NCBI GenBank assembly: GCA_019637855.1
Contig: JAHBUX010000009.1
Location: 1 to 64,000 of the forward strand
DNA length: 64,000 nt
Direction: 5' to 3'
Source of the DNA: Bdellovibrionales bacterium
GTDB taxonomy: Bacteria; Bdellovibrionota; Bdellovibrionia; Bdellovibrionales; UBA1609
The position numbers and the translations under genes were made by a program. Positions 9,532-16,975 of the stretch are shown here, piece by piece. The stretch's first letter is position 1; each line of letters begins with the position of its first letter. The notes under the pieces were generated by a model. It did not search any database, had not been told where the DNA came from, and saw only the letters and a program-made list of their open reading frames with translations.

Positions 9532-10836
9532 CTAAGGCTTTAGGCCGTGGTCAAGGCGGCGCGAATCCCAGGGCTTTTGCCGTTCTTGGCCATAGCGCGG
9601 CCCCCGGTTGGGATGCGCTTGCTTGCGGACAACACTGTAGTCCGTGGCTGCGACGGAGATCGGCACACGGAACTGTACGCCCGACCAGCCTAAAAACTCT
9701 AAAAACTCGGCGCCAAAAATGCGTTGAGCGCCTCCAGGCTTGTCCCAGCTGCCCATCAAATCATTGAAGGCGTAGGTGTCTTTGGATTCTTCTTCCAAAA
9801 AGCGCAAAAAGGCGGCGCGTAGAAAGGTCTTGCCGTCTTCATCATTCAAAACAAAGCCTTTGAGGGCGCGGCGCAAAACTCCAGCATTTTTGAACAGCTC
9901 AAGCTCGGGAAAGACCGCGCTGACGCGATTGGGGGTCAAATAGCGGCGCATCTGCGCAACCGTTTTGACCTTCTCGGGAAGATCAAAGCGCATAGAGTGC
10001 AACTGCTCTTCCAAAGCTTCGGGGGCCCATTTCTCCAGCAGTTTTATCAAATCCAAGGTGCCATTGAGCTCGGGTAGGTAAAAGCCATTGGCGCGGGCGA
10101 AGCTATCGTCCAGGCGAATCGAGTTGCGGCTGATCATCGAGCCTAGATTGTACGTTCCATAGTGCGTGTCGGTCGCGATGATCTGAAAGGGTACGCTCTG
10201 TGATTCACCCACCAAAGCTGAGTAGTAGTCGATGTCAGGGTCTTGTAGACCTAGGCGACTGAACTCGCGTGGGCTTAAGATCGGCGGGCTTGAGCTTATG
10301 GGAGTGGTGACCTGAACATTGCGTAGGCGATGAAACTGCAGGCCTTGCCATTTCTCAGTCAGGGGTAGCAGGTGCTCAGCCGGGACTTCTCCGGGAGGAT
10401 AAAGTTCGTCGAGGCGGGCGAGCAGTCGTTGCAGATTGGCCGCGCTCAGGGCGTTCAACTCAGATTCGCCGTCAAAGCTCGGTGTGGCGCGCTCAGGCCC
10501 GGGCGATAATTTGCGCAGTTCAACGGCTAGGGCAGCCATGCGCTGAGGGTGGTTGATCTGACTCAGGTGCTTCCATTCCACCAAGGTGAACTGACCCAAC
10601 CACACTTCGCGTTCGATTTCGTTAAGGTTTACTAAGCTTTGTCCGTGTTCCGCTAAGAAAAGTCCGAAGCCGTTCGGTGGCCGGCCATGCAAACGACTCT
10701 GGATCCACTCGGCCGCGGGCAAAATATCCGAACTGCCGGCCGGGAGATCTGCGGGGGCACTGAGAAGTCTGTAGCACTCCATTTTGGCGTGCGCCGGAAA
10801 GCTCAATGCTAGGGTGATGAGTAAAGTCTTAAACAT
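9532..10836 (-). CDS. Secreted protein of unknown function (434 aa)
   Basis: The start is placed at the ATG giving MFKTLLITLALSFPAHA, a compact signal peptide with cleavage near AHA-K. An in-frame ATG ten codons upstream (10866) would add MTRYKWHNAY; neither has a good ribosome site. The mature protein is helical and charged, with a region (about 180-260) of ATDTHYGTYNLGSMISRNSIRLDD. No family is recognised and no catalytic motif is clear. It lies 15 bases downstream-side of the CDF gene on the same strand, so it could be first in a three-gene transcript with CDF and waaA. Confidence 0.75.
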   Translation of the reverse strand: MFKTLLITLALSFPAHAKMECYRLLSAPADLPAGSSDILPAAEWIQSRLHGRPPNGFGLFLAEHGQSLVNLNEIEREVWLGQFTLVEWKHLSQINHPQRMAALAVELRKLSPGPERATPSFDGESELNALSAANLQRLLARLDELYPPGEVPAEHLLPLTEKWQGLQFHRLRNVQVTTPISSSPPILSPREFSRLGLQDPDIDYYSALVGESQSVPFQIIATDTHYGTYNLGSMISRNSIRLDDSFARANGFYLPELNGTLDLIKLLEKWAPEALEEQLHSMRFDLPEKVKTVAQMRRYLTPNRVSAVFPELELFKNAGVLRRALKGFVLNDEDGKTFLRAAFLRFLEEESKDTYAFNDLMGSWDKPGGAQRIFGAEFLEFLGWSGVQFRVPISVAATDYSVVRKQAHPNRGPRYGQERQKPWDSRRLDHGLKP

Positions 10837-10932
10837 ATATGCGTTGTGCCATTTGTAACGCGTCATTGCAACCCAAAATCTAGTTAACTATTTGATATCC
10901 AATGTAATTTTTAGGTCCTATAAGAAAAAGCC

Positions 10933-11379
10933 ATGTCCACTTTGAAGCAATTTCCTGAAATCATGCGCCACGCGCATCAAGATCTGGGCGCCACAGTATC
11001 CGGGCGCTTTTCGCCGGAGGATTGGCAGAAGATTTTAGAGCGCGCGGAAGCCAAATGGCGGGCAGCTTTAGAGACTGCTGAGGCTGGGGAGAGCGATCTG
11101 ACGGCCTGGCAAGCTGTGATTCGCGACTTTCACCGCGAACGCTATTGGGGTTATCAGCCCAACTATCAACCGCCTAAAGCGAAGGGCAATCTGGGCACGA
11201 GTTTTATCTGGGTGGGTTTTATCACCTTTACGCTGGTGAATATGTCTCTGGCTTGGTTAGGGCAGCGCTACACCACCAGCGATGAGCCGCGCGATGGCTA
11301 TATTTTCTTTGCCGTATTGGCATTTTGGCTGATCGCTTTTGCCGCATTTTTGTGGCGCCAACGCAAACATCGCGATTAG
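10933..11379 (+). CDS. Small membrane protein with two C-terminal transmembrane helices (148 aa)
   Basis: The first ~85 residues are soluble and helical (an HAHQDLGATVSG.FSPEDW stretch, then FHRERYWGYQPNYQPP). They are followed by two hydrophobic segments at about 88-108 and 122-141 and a basic tail (WRQRKHRD), so the soluble part is predicted on the cytoplasmic side. The family is not recognised. The ATG is divergent from the neighbouring secreted-protein gene, with about 66-96 bases between starts, enough for back-to-back promoters. Confidence 0.75.
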   Translation: MSTLKQFPEIMRHAHQDLGATVSGRFSPEDWQKILERAEAKWRAALETAEAGESDLTAWQAVIRDFHRERYWGYQPNYQPPKAKGNLGTSFIWVGFITFTLVNMSLAWLGQRYTTSDEPRDGYIFFAVLAFWLIAFAAFLWRQRKHRD

Positions 11380-11428
11380 ATTCAGCGCGCCTTGAGTGTA
11401 CGTTCAGCCTTATGGTGAAATTTCCTCT

Positions 11429-11830
11429 ATGAAAAAGACCATTCTTATTTTCATGGGATTGTTTTTATTGGTCGGCTGCTCGAGTACCGGCGGCTCTACG
11501 GACAAAGGCGATGCGCAAGCGCAGCTCAGCGTGAGTTCAGTGCCTGGTCGTTTAAAAGCCAAGCTGGTTATGAAGAACGAGAGTGGCAAAGAGCTGGTGT
11601 TCACCGATTTAAATCCCAAGTACTTCAAAGTCGAAATGGTTAACGGCAAAGCGATGGCTTACAAAGGCCCGGGCCAATCGACGGAAGCGCTCACAGTAAA
11701 ACCTGGCGCAATGGCCGAAACCGCATTCAGCTTGCAGGACAGCTATGCGTTCTGGGATCGTCGCACAAAATACAAGATCTGGTACGACTCGCCCAGCTTG
11801 AAGTCCAACGCCGTTCAGGTTTGGTTTTAG
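11429..11830 (+). CDS. Small lipoprotein with a single beta-sandwich-like domain (133 aa)
   Basis: The start is set at the ATG at 11429, because it gives MKKTILIFMGLFLLVGC, a textbook lipoprotein signal (lipobox LVGC, Cys17); an upstream GTG (11396) would bury it. The mature domain alternates strands: KLVMKNESGKELVF, then YFKVEMVNGKAMAYKG, then LTVKPGAMAETAFSL, then YKIWYDS. This order resembles the Ig-like propeptide domain seen in M35-type metalloendopeptidases (constraint, 'PxxYxG', 'LxPGE', aromatic end), but there is no catalytic domain here. That resemblance is weak inference. An inhibitor or binding lipoprotein is possible. Confidence 0.78.
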   Translation: MKKTILIFMGLFLLVGCSSTGGSTDKGDAQAQLSVSSVPGRLKAKLVMKNESGKELVFTDLNPKYFKVEMVNGKAMAYKGPGQSTEALTVKPGAMAETAFSLQDSYAFWDRRTKYKIWYDSPSLKSNAVQVWF

Positions 11831-11890
11831 ACCTCGCCCGCTCAAGTGAAAGCGAACTGAGTTCTCTCTGTAAACATTCCTAAAGCCAGG

Positions 11891-11918
11891 GGCGGTGAAC
11901 ACCGGTACGGTTCCCGCC
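11891..11918 (+). other. Stem-loop upstream of a secreted-protein gene
   Basis: GGCGG (11891-11895) and GAAC (11897-11900) pair with GTTC (11910-11913) and CCGCC (11914-11918) around a nine-base loop, with one bulged T. There is no following T-run, so it is a poor intrinsic terminator. It sits 23 bases before the GTG start of the next gene and could be a weak terminator of the lipoprotein gene or a leader hairpin. Confidence 0.4.
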
Positions 11919-11941
11919 TGTAACTTTACAAGGGAACTTCT

Positions 11942-12772
11942 GTGCGCTGTGTTTTGTTGGCCATGCTAATGGCGTGGCCGGTGTTGGGTGCGAGCGAAAT
12001 CTTGGTTCGCGATATTGGAACAATAGGTCTGTTTTCTCACGACATCTTTGCCTGGGATCGAAAGAGTAAAACGAATCTGGAGAATGGGCGTCTCGATCTA
12101 AGCACCATCTTTGACTACAAGAGCGGTCATTATTGGATCACCGGTGGCAATCCTAAGAACTCCGACAATCCCCCTGTCTACACGGTCGCGATGCAGTTGG
12201 TGGACTATTACCGTGGCCGAATGTTGCGCGGCTATGGGGCGGATGAAGCTCGCCGTCTTACGGTGCTGCGTTTTCATGAGATGGTGCGCGCGACCTATGA
12301 GCGTTTGCGTGGCAAACCCCTTCCGCCGCGTTATTTGCGTGCGGCGGTGAGCAATCAAGAGCAAGCGGCGTTTCGCGGTTTGCATGACGCGATCCCCGGT
12401 CACATCCCTTTGGTCGGGCGTTGGATCGATGAATCGGTATCTATGACGAGCTACTGGCTGAGGCAAACACTGCTCAATGAGGTCGAGCTCGATCAGCCCA
12501 TTGCCAACTTTGACGGCGATTACGACGAGAGTTTTAAAAACATCACGATTCCATTCACCGGCGTGTCGTTCAATTTGATGGAAGTGGATCGCAAGTTTAT
12601 TGAGGCCAACAGCCCATATAAACAGGCCGATATGTTGGCCGCGCTCGCGGCTTATGGTCATGGTGAGATCTCCAGTGAGGAAGTGTTCTTTATGCCGGAT
12701 CTGGACAGTCTTTTTGCGAAAGCCTTTTGCCCGGAAGGCAATCCTTGGATGCCGGCAGGGGAATGTGAATGA
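11942..12772 (+). CDS. Secreted protein of unknown function (276 aa)
   Basis: GTG start preceded by AAGGGA. Residues 1-17 (MRCVLLAMLMAWPVLGA) form a short signal peptide. The mature protein has no family I recognise; features include a segment TVAMQLVDYYRGRMLRGYGADEA, a helical ...LRFHEMVRATYERLRGKPLPPRYLR part, and two Cys near the C-terminus. Its stop overlaps the start of the next gene as ATGA (12769-12772), so the two are co-translated. A periplasmic or exported role is inferred from the signal only. Confidence 0.75.
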   Translation: MRCVLLAMLMAWPVLGASEILVRDIGTIGLFSHDIFAWDRKSKTNLENGRLDLSTIFDYKSGHYWITGGNPKNSDNPPVYTVAMQLVDYYRGRMLRGYGADEARRLTVLRFHEMVRATYERLRGKPLPPRYLRAAVSNQEQAAFRGLHDAIPGHIPLVGRWIDESVSMTSYWLRQTLLNEVELDQPIANFDGDYDESFKNITIPFTGVSFNLMEVDRKFIEANSPYKQADMLAALAAYGHGEISSEEVFFMPDLDSLFAKAFCPEGNPWMPAGECE

Positions 12773-13542
12773 GTTTGCTTTTCGTTTTTCTAAGCCTTAG
12801 CTCTGCCTTCGCTCGCACAGAGGAGTGTGAAGCGCGCTTGAGTTTTCGTCTAGAGGCGGCGCAAGAGCGTACACTTTCGTTTCGTGACACAGAAGTCTTT
12901 CGCCGCAACAACGATTTTGGCATGCAACAGCAGGGCGATTTGCACTTTGACCAGTGGTTTGATTTGCCTACGGGATTGCGAACGGTGGAGTCTTTTCTCG
13001 GTCTCAATAGCGAAGGGCGTATTTATCACGTCGTGCAATGGCAAGGGCGACGTATCGCGCGCTTACTTTCCGGGCGTTTGAACTTTAAAAAGATTTGGTT
13101 GGGGACAGACAAAATCCTGGTGGCTGCGGATGCGAATGATCGTGTGTACTTGTTCTCTCCCCAAATGTGGATGAAGCCTGCTGGTAAGGGCAAGGTTATG
13201 CAGAGCATGCTGATTTGGGCTGCAACCACGGCAGCCGTGACGGCAGGGACCGCCTTCGCCACCGATGTCACTATGCAGGAGTGGCCTTTGTTTTTGAGTG
13301 CCATTGCAACAACCAGCGGTCTGAACTCGATGTTTATTGCGATCTACCGCTTTGATCGCGATAACACGTTTCCCAATGGTTTTGTTCCGACGAATCTGTC
13401 GGCGGCGAATCTCTCGCAGCTGCGCGAGCAGTTGCTCGAGCGTGATCTTAAGCTTTTTATGGCCGGTGATCACTTTGCTCCGCCGGAGCTAGAGTCGTTG
13501 TCACCACAGATTCCTCGCGAAGCTCTTGAAGCGATACGTTAA
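12769..13542 (+). CDS. Secreted or envelope protein of unknown function (257 aa)
   Basis: Starts at the ATG of an ATGA overlap with the gene before. The N-terminus MSLLFVFLSLSSAFA is a minimal signal peptide. A central hydrophobic stretch (about residues 143-190, MLIWAATTAAVTAGTAFA and LFLSAIATTSGLNSMFIAI) could form two membrane helices, so the product may stay in the inner membrane. Before it, residues 60-130 are strand-rich (YHVVQWQGRRIARLLSGRL, then KILVAADANDRVYLF). No known family. It is coupled to the secreted protein upstream and followed by a hairpin terminator. Confidence 0.73.
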   Translation: MSLLFVFLSLSSAFARTEECEARLSFRLEAAQERTLSFRDTEVFRRNNDFGMQQQGDLHFDQWFDLPTGLRTVESFLGLNSEGRIYHVVQWQGRRIARLLSGRLNFKKIWLGTDKILVAADANDRVYLFSPQMWMKPAGKGKVMQSMLIWAATTAAVTAGTAFATDVTMQEWPLFLSAIATTSGLNSMFIAIYRFDRDNTFPNGFVPTNLSAANLSQLREQLLERDLKLFMAGDHFAPPELESLSPQIPREALEAIR

Positions 13543-13590
13543 GAGCTGGCTGACCACTGGGTGGTTGGCGGATGCATGTCCGCCAGCTCT
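13542..13590 (+). terminator. Stem-loop terminator after the two-gene secreted-protein unit
   Basis: AGAGCTGGC (13542-13550) pairs perfectly with GCCAGCTCT (13582-13590), followed by TT. Smaller inverted repeats inside (ACCAC/GTGGT and GGCGGA/TCCGCC) allow an alternative branched fold. The T-run is short, so strength is uncertain. Confidence 0.55.
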
Positions 13591-13665
13591 TTCCGGCTTG
13601 ATTTCAAAACCCTTTCAACAACTCATTTCAGTTTCCTTAAAGCGGCGAATCTATAAAGTCGCCTG

Positions 13666-14811
13666 ATGCTCCATTTTGCCGCGACCCTAATCGCACTGGC
13701 TGTGAACGCTAGCGCGTGGACTTTAAATGATGTTTCCATTCTTTTGCCTTTGCCGTCGACTTCTGAAGAAGCCAAAGAGTTGATCGGTGCGAGTGAGCTT
13801 CTGCCGCTGGAGGTTTACCAAGCTCTTCCGCGTTTGATTATGGGGGCTAATCCCGATCTGATCTATAACCAGCAGCTCAAGGTTGTGGCGATTCGTATAG
13901 ATCCTTGTTTTCGCGAAACCGGTGGGCCGACGCAGTGTCGGCGTCAGATCCGTATGGTGTGGCAGCCAGTGCTGCATGGTGGGTACGGCGTTCTGACAGC
14001 CGATGCAGCCATGCATACCTTCTTTGATCTTAGTGAAACAGAGTGGTCGAGCCTCTTACATGACCTTACGCCGCTGACGGGGAGTGAAGAGAACGAGAGT
14101 TTGGGCGTACATCCGCGGATTTTGAGCGAGGGGCTCAAGGGAGCGCATTGGCGGAATTTAAAACGCATTTTGTTGAAGTACGCCAGCAAGCATAGCCTTA
14201 CGCGCGCGACCGCTATGAATGTGCATCCCTTGGGTAGTGCTTGGACCTTCACCGGTGTTGATATCAAAAATGGGGTGATGACTAGATCTATGATCCCGCG
14301 CGCCCATCACACAGTTCAGGGTGTGGTGGTGGATGTGGGGAATTTGAACGAGCTACGGATCGGTTTTCGTCCTATGCCTGACGGTGCGGCTTGGGAGACC
14401 TTATTGACCGATTCGGTGACGGCCGAAAGCAGAATGGGTCGCGAAGGAATCCGTGAGGCCTTGGAGCAGGCTTTACGCATCGAGAATCCGCGCTTAGAAG
14501 ATACGGGTACAATGGACTGCGCGAGCTGCCATGTGGCGCAGACGGTCCGCTTGTGGGGTGTGAGGCGTGTGCCTGAGTGGAATTGGCGTTCGAGCGAATG
14601 GCTCTATGCGGAGCCCAAAGGGTTGTTGGCCGATCTTCGTAACAACAGTGTGAATCCAGGCTTTGTGAATCGCTTGCGAGCATTCGGCTATTTCTTTGGC
14701 GATCCGACCATATCTCAGCGGGTGGTGAATGAGAGTGCTGAGGTCTTACATGCCATTCGTGCCGGCGCCGAACAGAATTGCGAACAAAAATTAAATGGAG
14801 GAAAGAAATGA
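13666..14811 (+). CDS. Secreted protein with one CxxCH haem-binding-type motif (381 aa)
   Basis: A signal peptide (MLHFAATLIALAVNASA) is followed by a mature protein of about 364 residues. A single CASCH motif lies at residues 285-289, the c-type haem attachment pattern, and the protein is exported to where c-haem is attached. Two further Cys (81 and 91) could form a disulfide. His residues upstream (for example RAHHT, about 212-216) could serve as distal ligand, but that is not established. It does not match a standard cytochrome family that I know. It overlaps the next gene by four bases (ATGA). It may be an electron-transfer or haem-dependent enzyme. Confidence 0.78.
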   Translation: MLHFAATLIALAVNASAWTLNDVSILLPLPSTSEEAKELIGASELLPLEVYQALPRLIMGANPDLIYNQQLKVVAIRIDPCFRETGGPTQCRRQIRMVWQPVLHGGYGVLTADAAMHTFFDLSETEWSSLLHDLTPLTGSEENESLGVHPRILSEGLKGAHWRNLKRILLKYASKHSLTRATAMNVHPLGSAWTFTGVDIKNGVMTRSMIPRAHHTVQGVVVDVGNLNELRIGFRPMPDGAAWETLLTDSVTAESRMGREGIREALEQALRIENPRLEDTGTMDCASCHVAQTVRLWGVRRVPEWNWRSSEWLYAEPKGLLADLRNNSVNPGFVNRLRAFGYFFGDPTISQRVVNESAEVLHAIRAGAEQNCEQKLNGGKK

Positions 14812-15155
14812 TTCAGAAATTAGCCGTGGTTTTGTTGATGGTAGCGGCACCCACTGCATTTGCAAAACAGACGTTACAGGCGGCGATGGCGCAGAGTCCG
14901 ACACTGACGGCGCTGGTTGGGGCGGTCAAAGCCTCTGCTGGTGTGGATTGCTTAACAGTGGATTCGGCGATGTCGGTAAATGTGCGCGGGCCGCAAGGCC
15001 TCAAAGCGGTCACTCAACAAGTGGCGTGCTTTGATCCTGAGGCTTTTAATCCCAATCAGTTGGGGCAATTGGTCGTTACTTACTATGGCGATGGGTCGAC
15101 TAACGATTCGGCGGTTGGGGCCGTTATTGAAGTTCAGTTTGAGGTCTTTAAGTGA
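14808..15155 (+). CDS. Small secreted protein coupled to the CxxCH protein (115 aa)
   Basis: The start is at the ATG preceded by a strong GGAGGAAAG ribosome site, overlapping the stop of the upstream gene (ATGA); a longer frame from 14778 would hide the signal peptide. MIQKLAVVLLMVAAPTAFA-K is a clean signal peptide. The mature ~96 residues carry two Cys (in GVDCLTVDS and QVACFDPE) likely disulfide-bonded, and strand-like segments to the end. The family is not recognised. Co-translation suggests it acts with the CxxCH protein in the periplasm. Confidence 0.77.
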   Translation: MIQKLAVVLLMVAAPTAFAKQTLQAAMAQSPTLTALVGAVKASAGVDCLTVDSAMSVNVRGPQGLKAVTQQVACFDPEAFNPNQLGQLVVTYYGDGSTNDSAVGAVIEVQFEVFK

Positions 15156-15321
15156 ATATCTATATTTGCAGTACGAACACACCGCTCATCATGAGCCTGC
15201 CAGCATAAGTCACAAAACCACCATATTAACTAATTTAGTTTTGTTTATGTGGTGATCATGAGCTTTGAGTTTTGGCATATAAAATGAATCATTAGGAATG
15301 CCGCTTAATGTGGAGGCGTAA

Positions 15322-16077
15322 TTGCGTTCCTATGTGAAACAACTTCATCTATACTTGGTCCTTCTAGTGTGTGTTTTTTTGCTGGGTAAGGACGGCCATG
15401 CAACCGACGACTCTGTGGAGGGGGTGGAGGCCTGTGCTAGGCTCTTGGCGAAGCTCGTAGATAGCGACATTAGTATTCCCCCTTACCTAGGTCGTCCAGC
15501 GACAGCTAAAGAAGTCTACGAAGTAGAAGACCTGGTTCGATGGCTTAGGGGAAGAATAGGAATACTGTCGCGATTAGACAATGGCGGCAGTGAGGCTAAA
15601 GTCTTTCGTTGGTCGGCAGGGGATGGTGACCACTTTGTTATCAAGGCTTATTTTGACCGTGAAGACGCGCAAAGAAGCGATAGGCAGTTCAAACTTTTGA
15701 CGTCCAATTTTCCCCGTGGGTTGCTTAAGATCGTCCCTGTGCTTGGTAGGTATAGAGCGCTTAGATTCTATCAGGATATTCAGGGCGTAACTATCGAACA
15801 TCTCTTTAAGGACGAACGCTACTCTCAAGAATTGAAGTCTGAAATACGGCGGCTCTATAGTGAGCACCTTGAATTGCTTAAGGGTCAAATCGTTCGTCGT
15901 TACGGAGTAGAGAATGTAACGGAGTTCATTGATAAGGAATGGAACCTGCTTCTGCCCGAGCTGCACTTAGAGGTGAAAGTTTCATCAGAGATCCCACCGC
16001 TTGGAATCTGGATTTACGAAGAAAATGTTTTATTTGATTCGAGAACAAAGCAGTTCTGGATCATCGATCCGGAATAG
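15322..16077 (+). CDS. Exported protein-kinase-fold-like protein (251 aa), probable pseudokinase or divergent kinase
   Basis: TTG start behind GGAGGCG. A hydrophobic signal (residues 8-22, cleavage near GHA-T) exports it. Then LDNGGSEAKVFR (85-96) looks like a Gly-rich nucleotide loop, FVIKAYF (105-111) like the VAIK strand with Lys108, and EENVLFD (233-239) plus WIIDPE (246-251) like the catalytic-loop Asn and the metal-binding Asp of kinase/aminoglycoside-phosphotransferase folds. The residue where HxD Asp should be (five before Asn235) is Trp230, and the protein stops right after IIDPE. So either it is inactive or the match is a divergent fold. The gene is A/T-richer than most neighbours. 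It sits 12 bases before another secreted-protein gene. Confidence 0.72.
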   Translation: MRSYVKQLHLYLVLLVCVFLLGKDGHATDDSVEGVEACARLLAKLVDSDISIPPYLGRPATAKEVYEVEDLVRWLRGRIGILSRLDNGGSEAKVFRWSAGDGDHFVIKAYFDREDAQRSDRQFKLLTSNFPRGLLKIVPVLGRYRALRFYQDIQGVTIEHLFKDERYSQELKSEIRRLYSEHLELLKGQIVRRYGVENVTEFIDKEWNLLLPELHLEVKVSSEIPPLGIWIYEENVLFDSRTKQFWIIDPE

Positions 16078-16089
16078 TGGAATTGATAT

Positions 16090-16824
16090 ATGACCCGACC
16101 TTTGCGATTTTTTCTCTTTCTTTCGTTTTCCTGCAGCGTAGTTTATGCGGCCTCTAGTCCCGGATTTGATTCGCTTTGGATATATAAAAACAATATTAGT
16201 CCAAGAACATATAAGATGCTCGAAAGTAAATCGATCAAGACTATAGCGCAACTAAGACGGTTCGCAGAGCGGCCCTGGTATGCGCCGGGCTACTCTGGAG
16301 TTGACGGTCAGATGGCGCGTGAGATCGACATTCTTATCAATGGCCAGATCGATTCGACGGCCGAGCAAGCTTACGAAATTTTGCTATCAGATTCTGGCCT
16401 GAGCGCGCGTTCCGTTAACGCTTTGAGCAGAGCCCAATTCGAAAATGTCGGACAGCTGATTTTGACCCGCAGAAGTTTGGGCAAAAAGGCGTTTAGGGAT
16501 CGACTAGATCGTATTCCCAACATCGCGGATGTATCTGCGGAGGAGATTTGCGAGTTTGTCGAAGGCTTTCCACAAATGCGGGTCACTTTATTGAGCGATA
16601 TGGGTTTTCCCGCTCGCGCTTTGATTTCACTGATCGAATATGAGCAAATCAAAACATATGAGCAACTCTTAGCAAAGAGGCATAGCCTCGCAGATCAGGC
16701 CGCGTTTCGCGCCTGGTTAAAGAGGCTGCCAAACGTGGGCAATCAGACGGTGTCGCAAATTGAAGAGTTCATTACTCGAAATGGTGGTGGGCGCCCCTGC
16801 GCGCAGTTGCTTTTGGACTTTTAA
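16090..16824 (+). CDS. Secreted protein of three RNA-polymerase alpha-CTD-like helical repeats (244 aa)
   Basis: Signal peptide MTRPLRFFLFLSFSCSVVYA-A. The mature part is three related units at about 28-85, 97-160 and 168-230. Each follows the alpha-CTD plan: a start like LSARSVNALSRA, a middle like FENVGQLI or IKTYEQLL, and an end like PNVGNQTVSQIEEFI. The bacterial alpha-CTD has the same order (L..R..N.L...I...GDL...P.LG.KSL.EI). In polymerase this fold binds DNA and factors in the cytosol, so an exported version is unexpected. It lies 12 bases after the secreted kinase-like gene and is followed by two hairpins. The function is unknown; extracellular or periplasmic nucleic-acid or protein binding is speculation. 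Confidence 0.76.
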   Translation: MTRPLRFFLFLSFSCSVVYAASSPGFDSLWIYKNNISPRTYKMLESKSIKTIAQLRRFAERPWYAPGYSGVDGQMAREIDILINGQIDSTAEQAYEILLSDSGLSARSVNALSRAQFENVGQLILTRRSLGKKAFRDRLDRIPNIADVSAEEICEFVEGFPQMRVTLLSDMGFPARALISLIEYEQIKTYEQLLAKRHSLADQAAFRAWLKRLPNVGNQTVSQIEEFITRNGGGRPCAQLLLDF

Positions 16825-16827
16825 TAT

Positions 16828-16867
16828 CTGGCCCGAGGGGCCAGCTATTGTTTCGATATGAAACAAT
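16828..16867 (+). terminator. Two adjacent stem-loops after the alpha-CTD-like gene
   Basis: The first hairpin has CTGGCCC (16828-16834) pairing with GGGCCAG (16838-16844). The second has ATTGTTTC (16847-16854) pairing with GAAACAAT (16860-16867). They begin four bases after the stop codon. No long T-run follows, so termination is likely but not certain. Confidence 0.6.
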
Positions 16868-16975
16868 CACCGTTCTATATTGAGGCAATTTTCCTATTTT
16901 TGCGATCGACGTTCTGCAACGAGATGGTTTCTATCTTAGACTGAAAGTCGACTCTGTGAATTATGGGGGAAGTCG

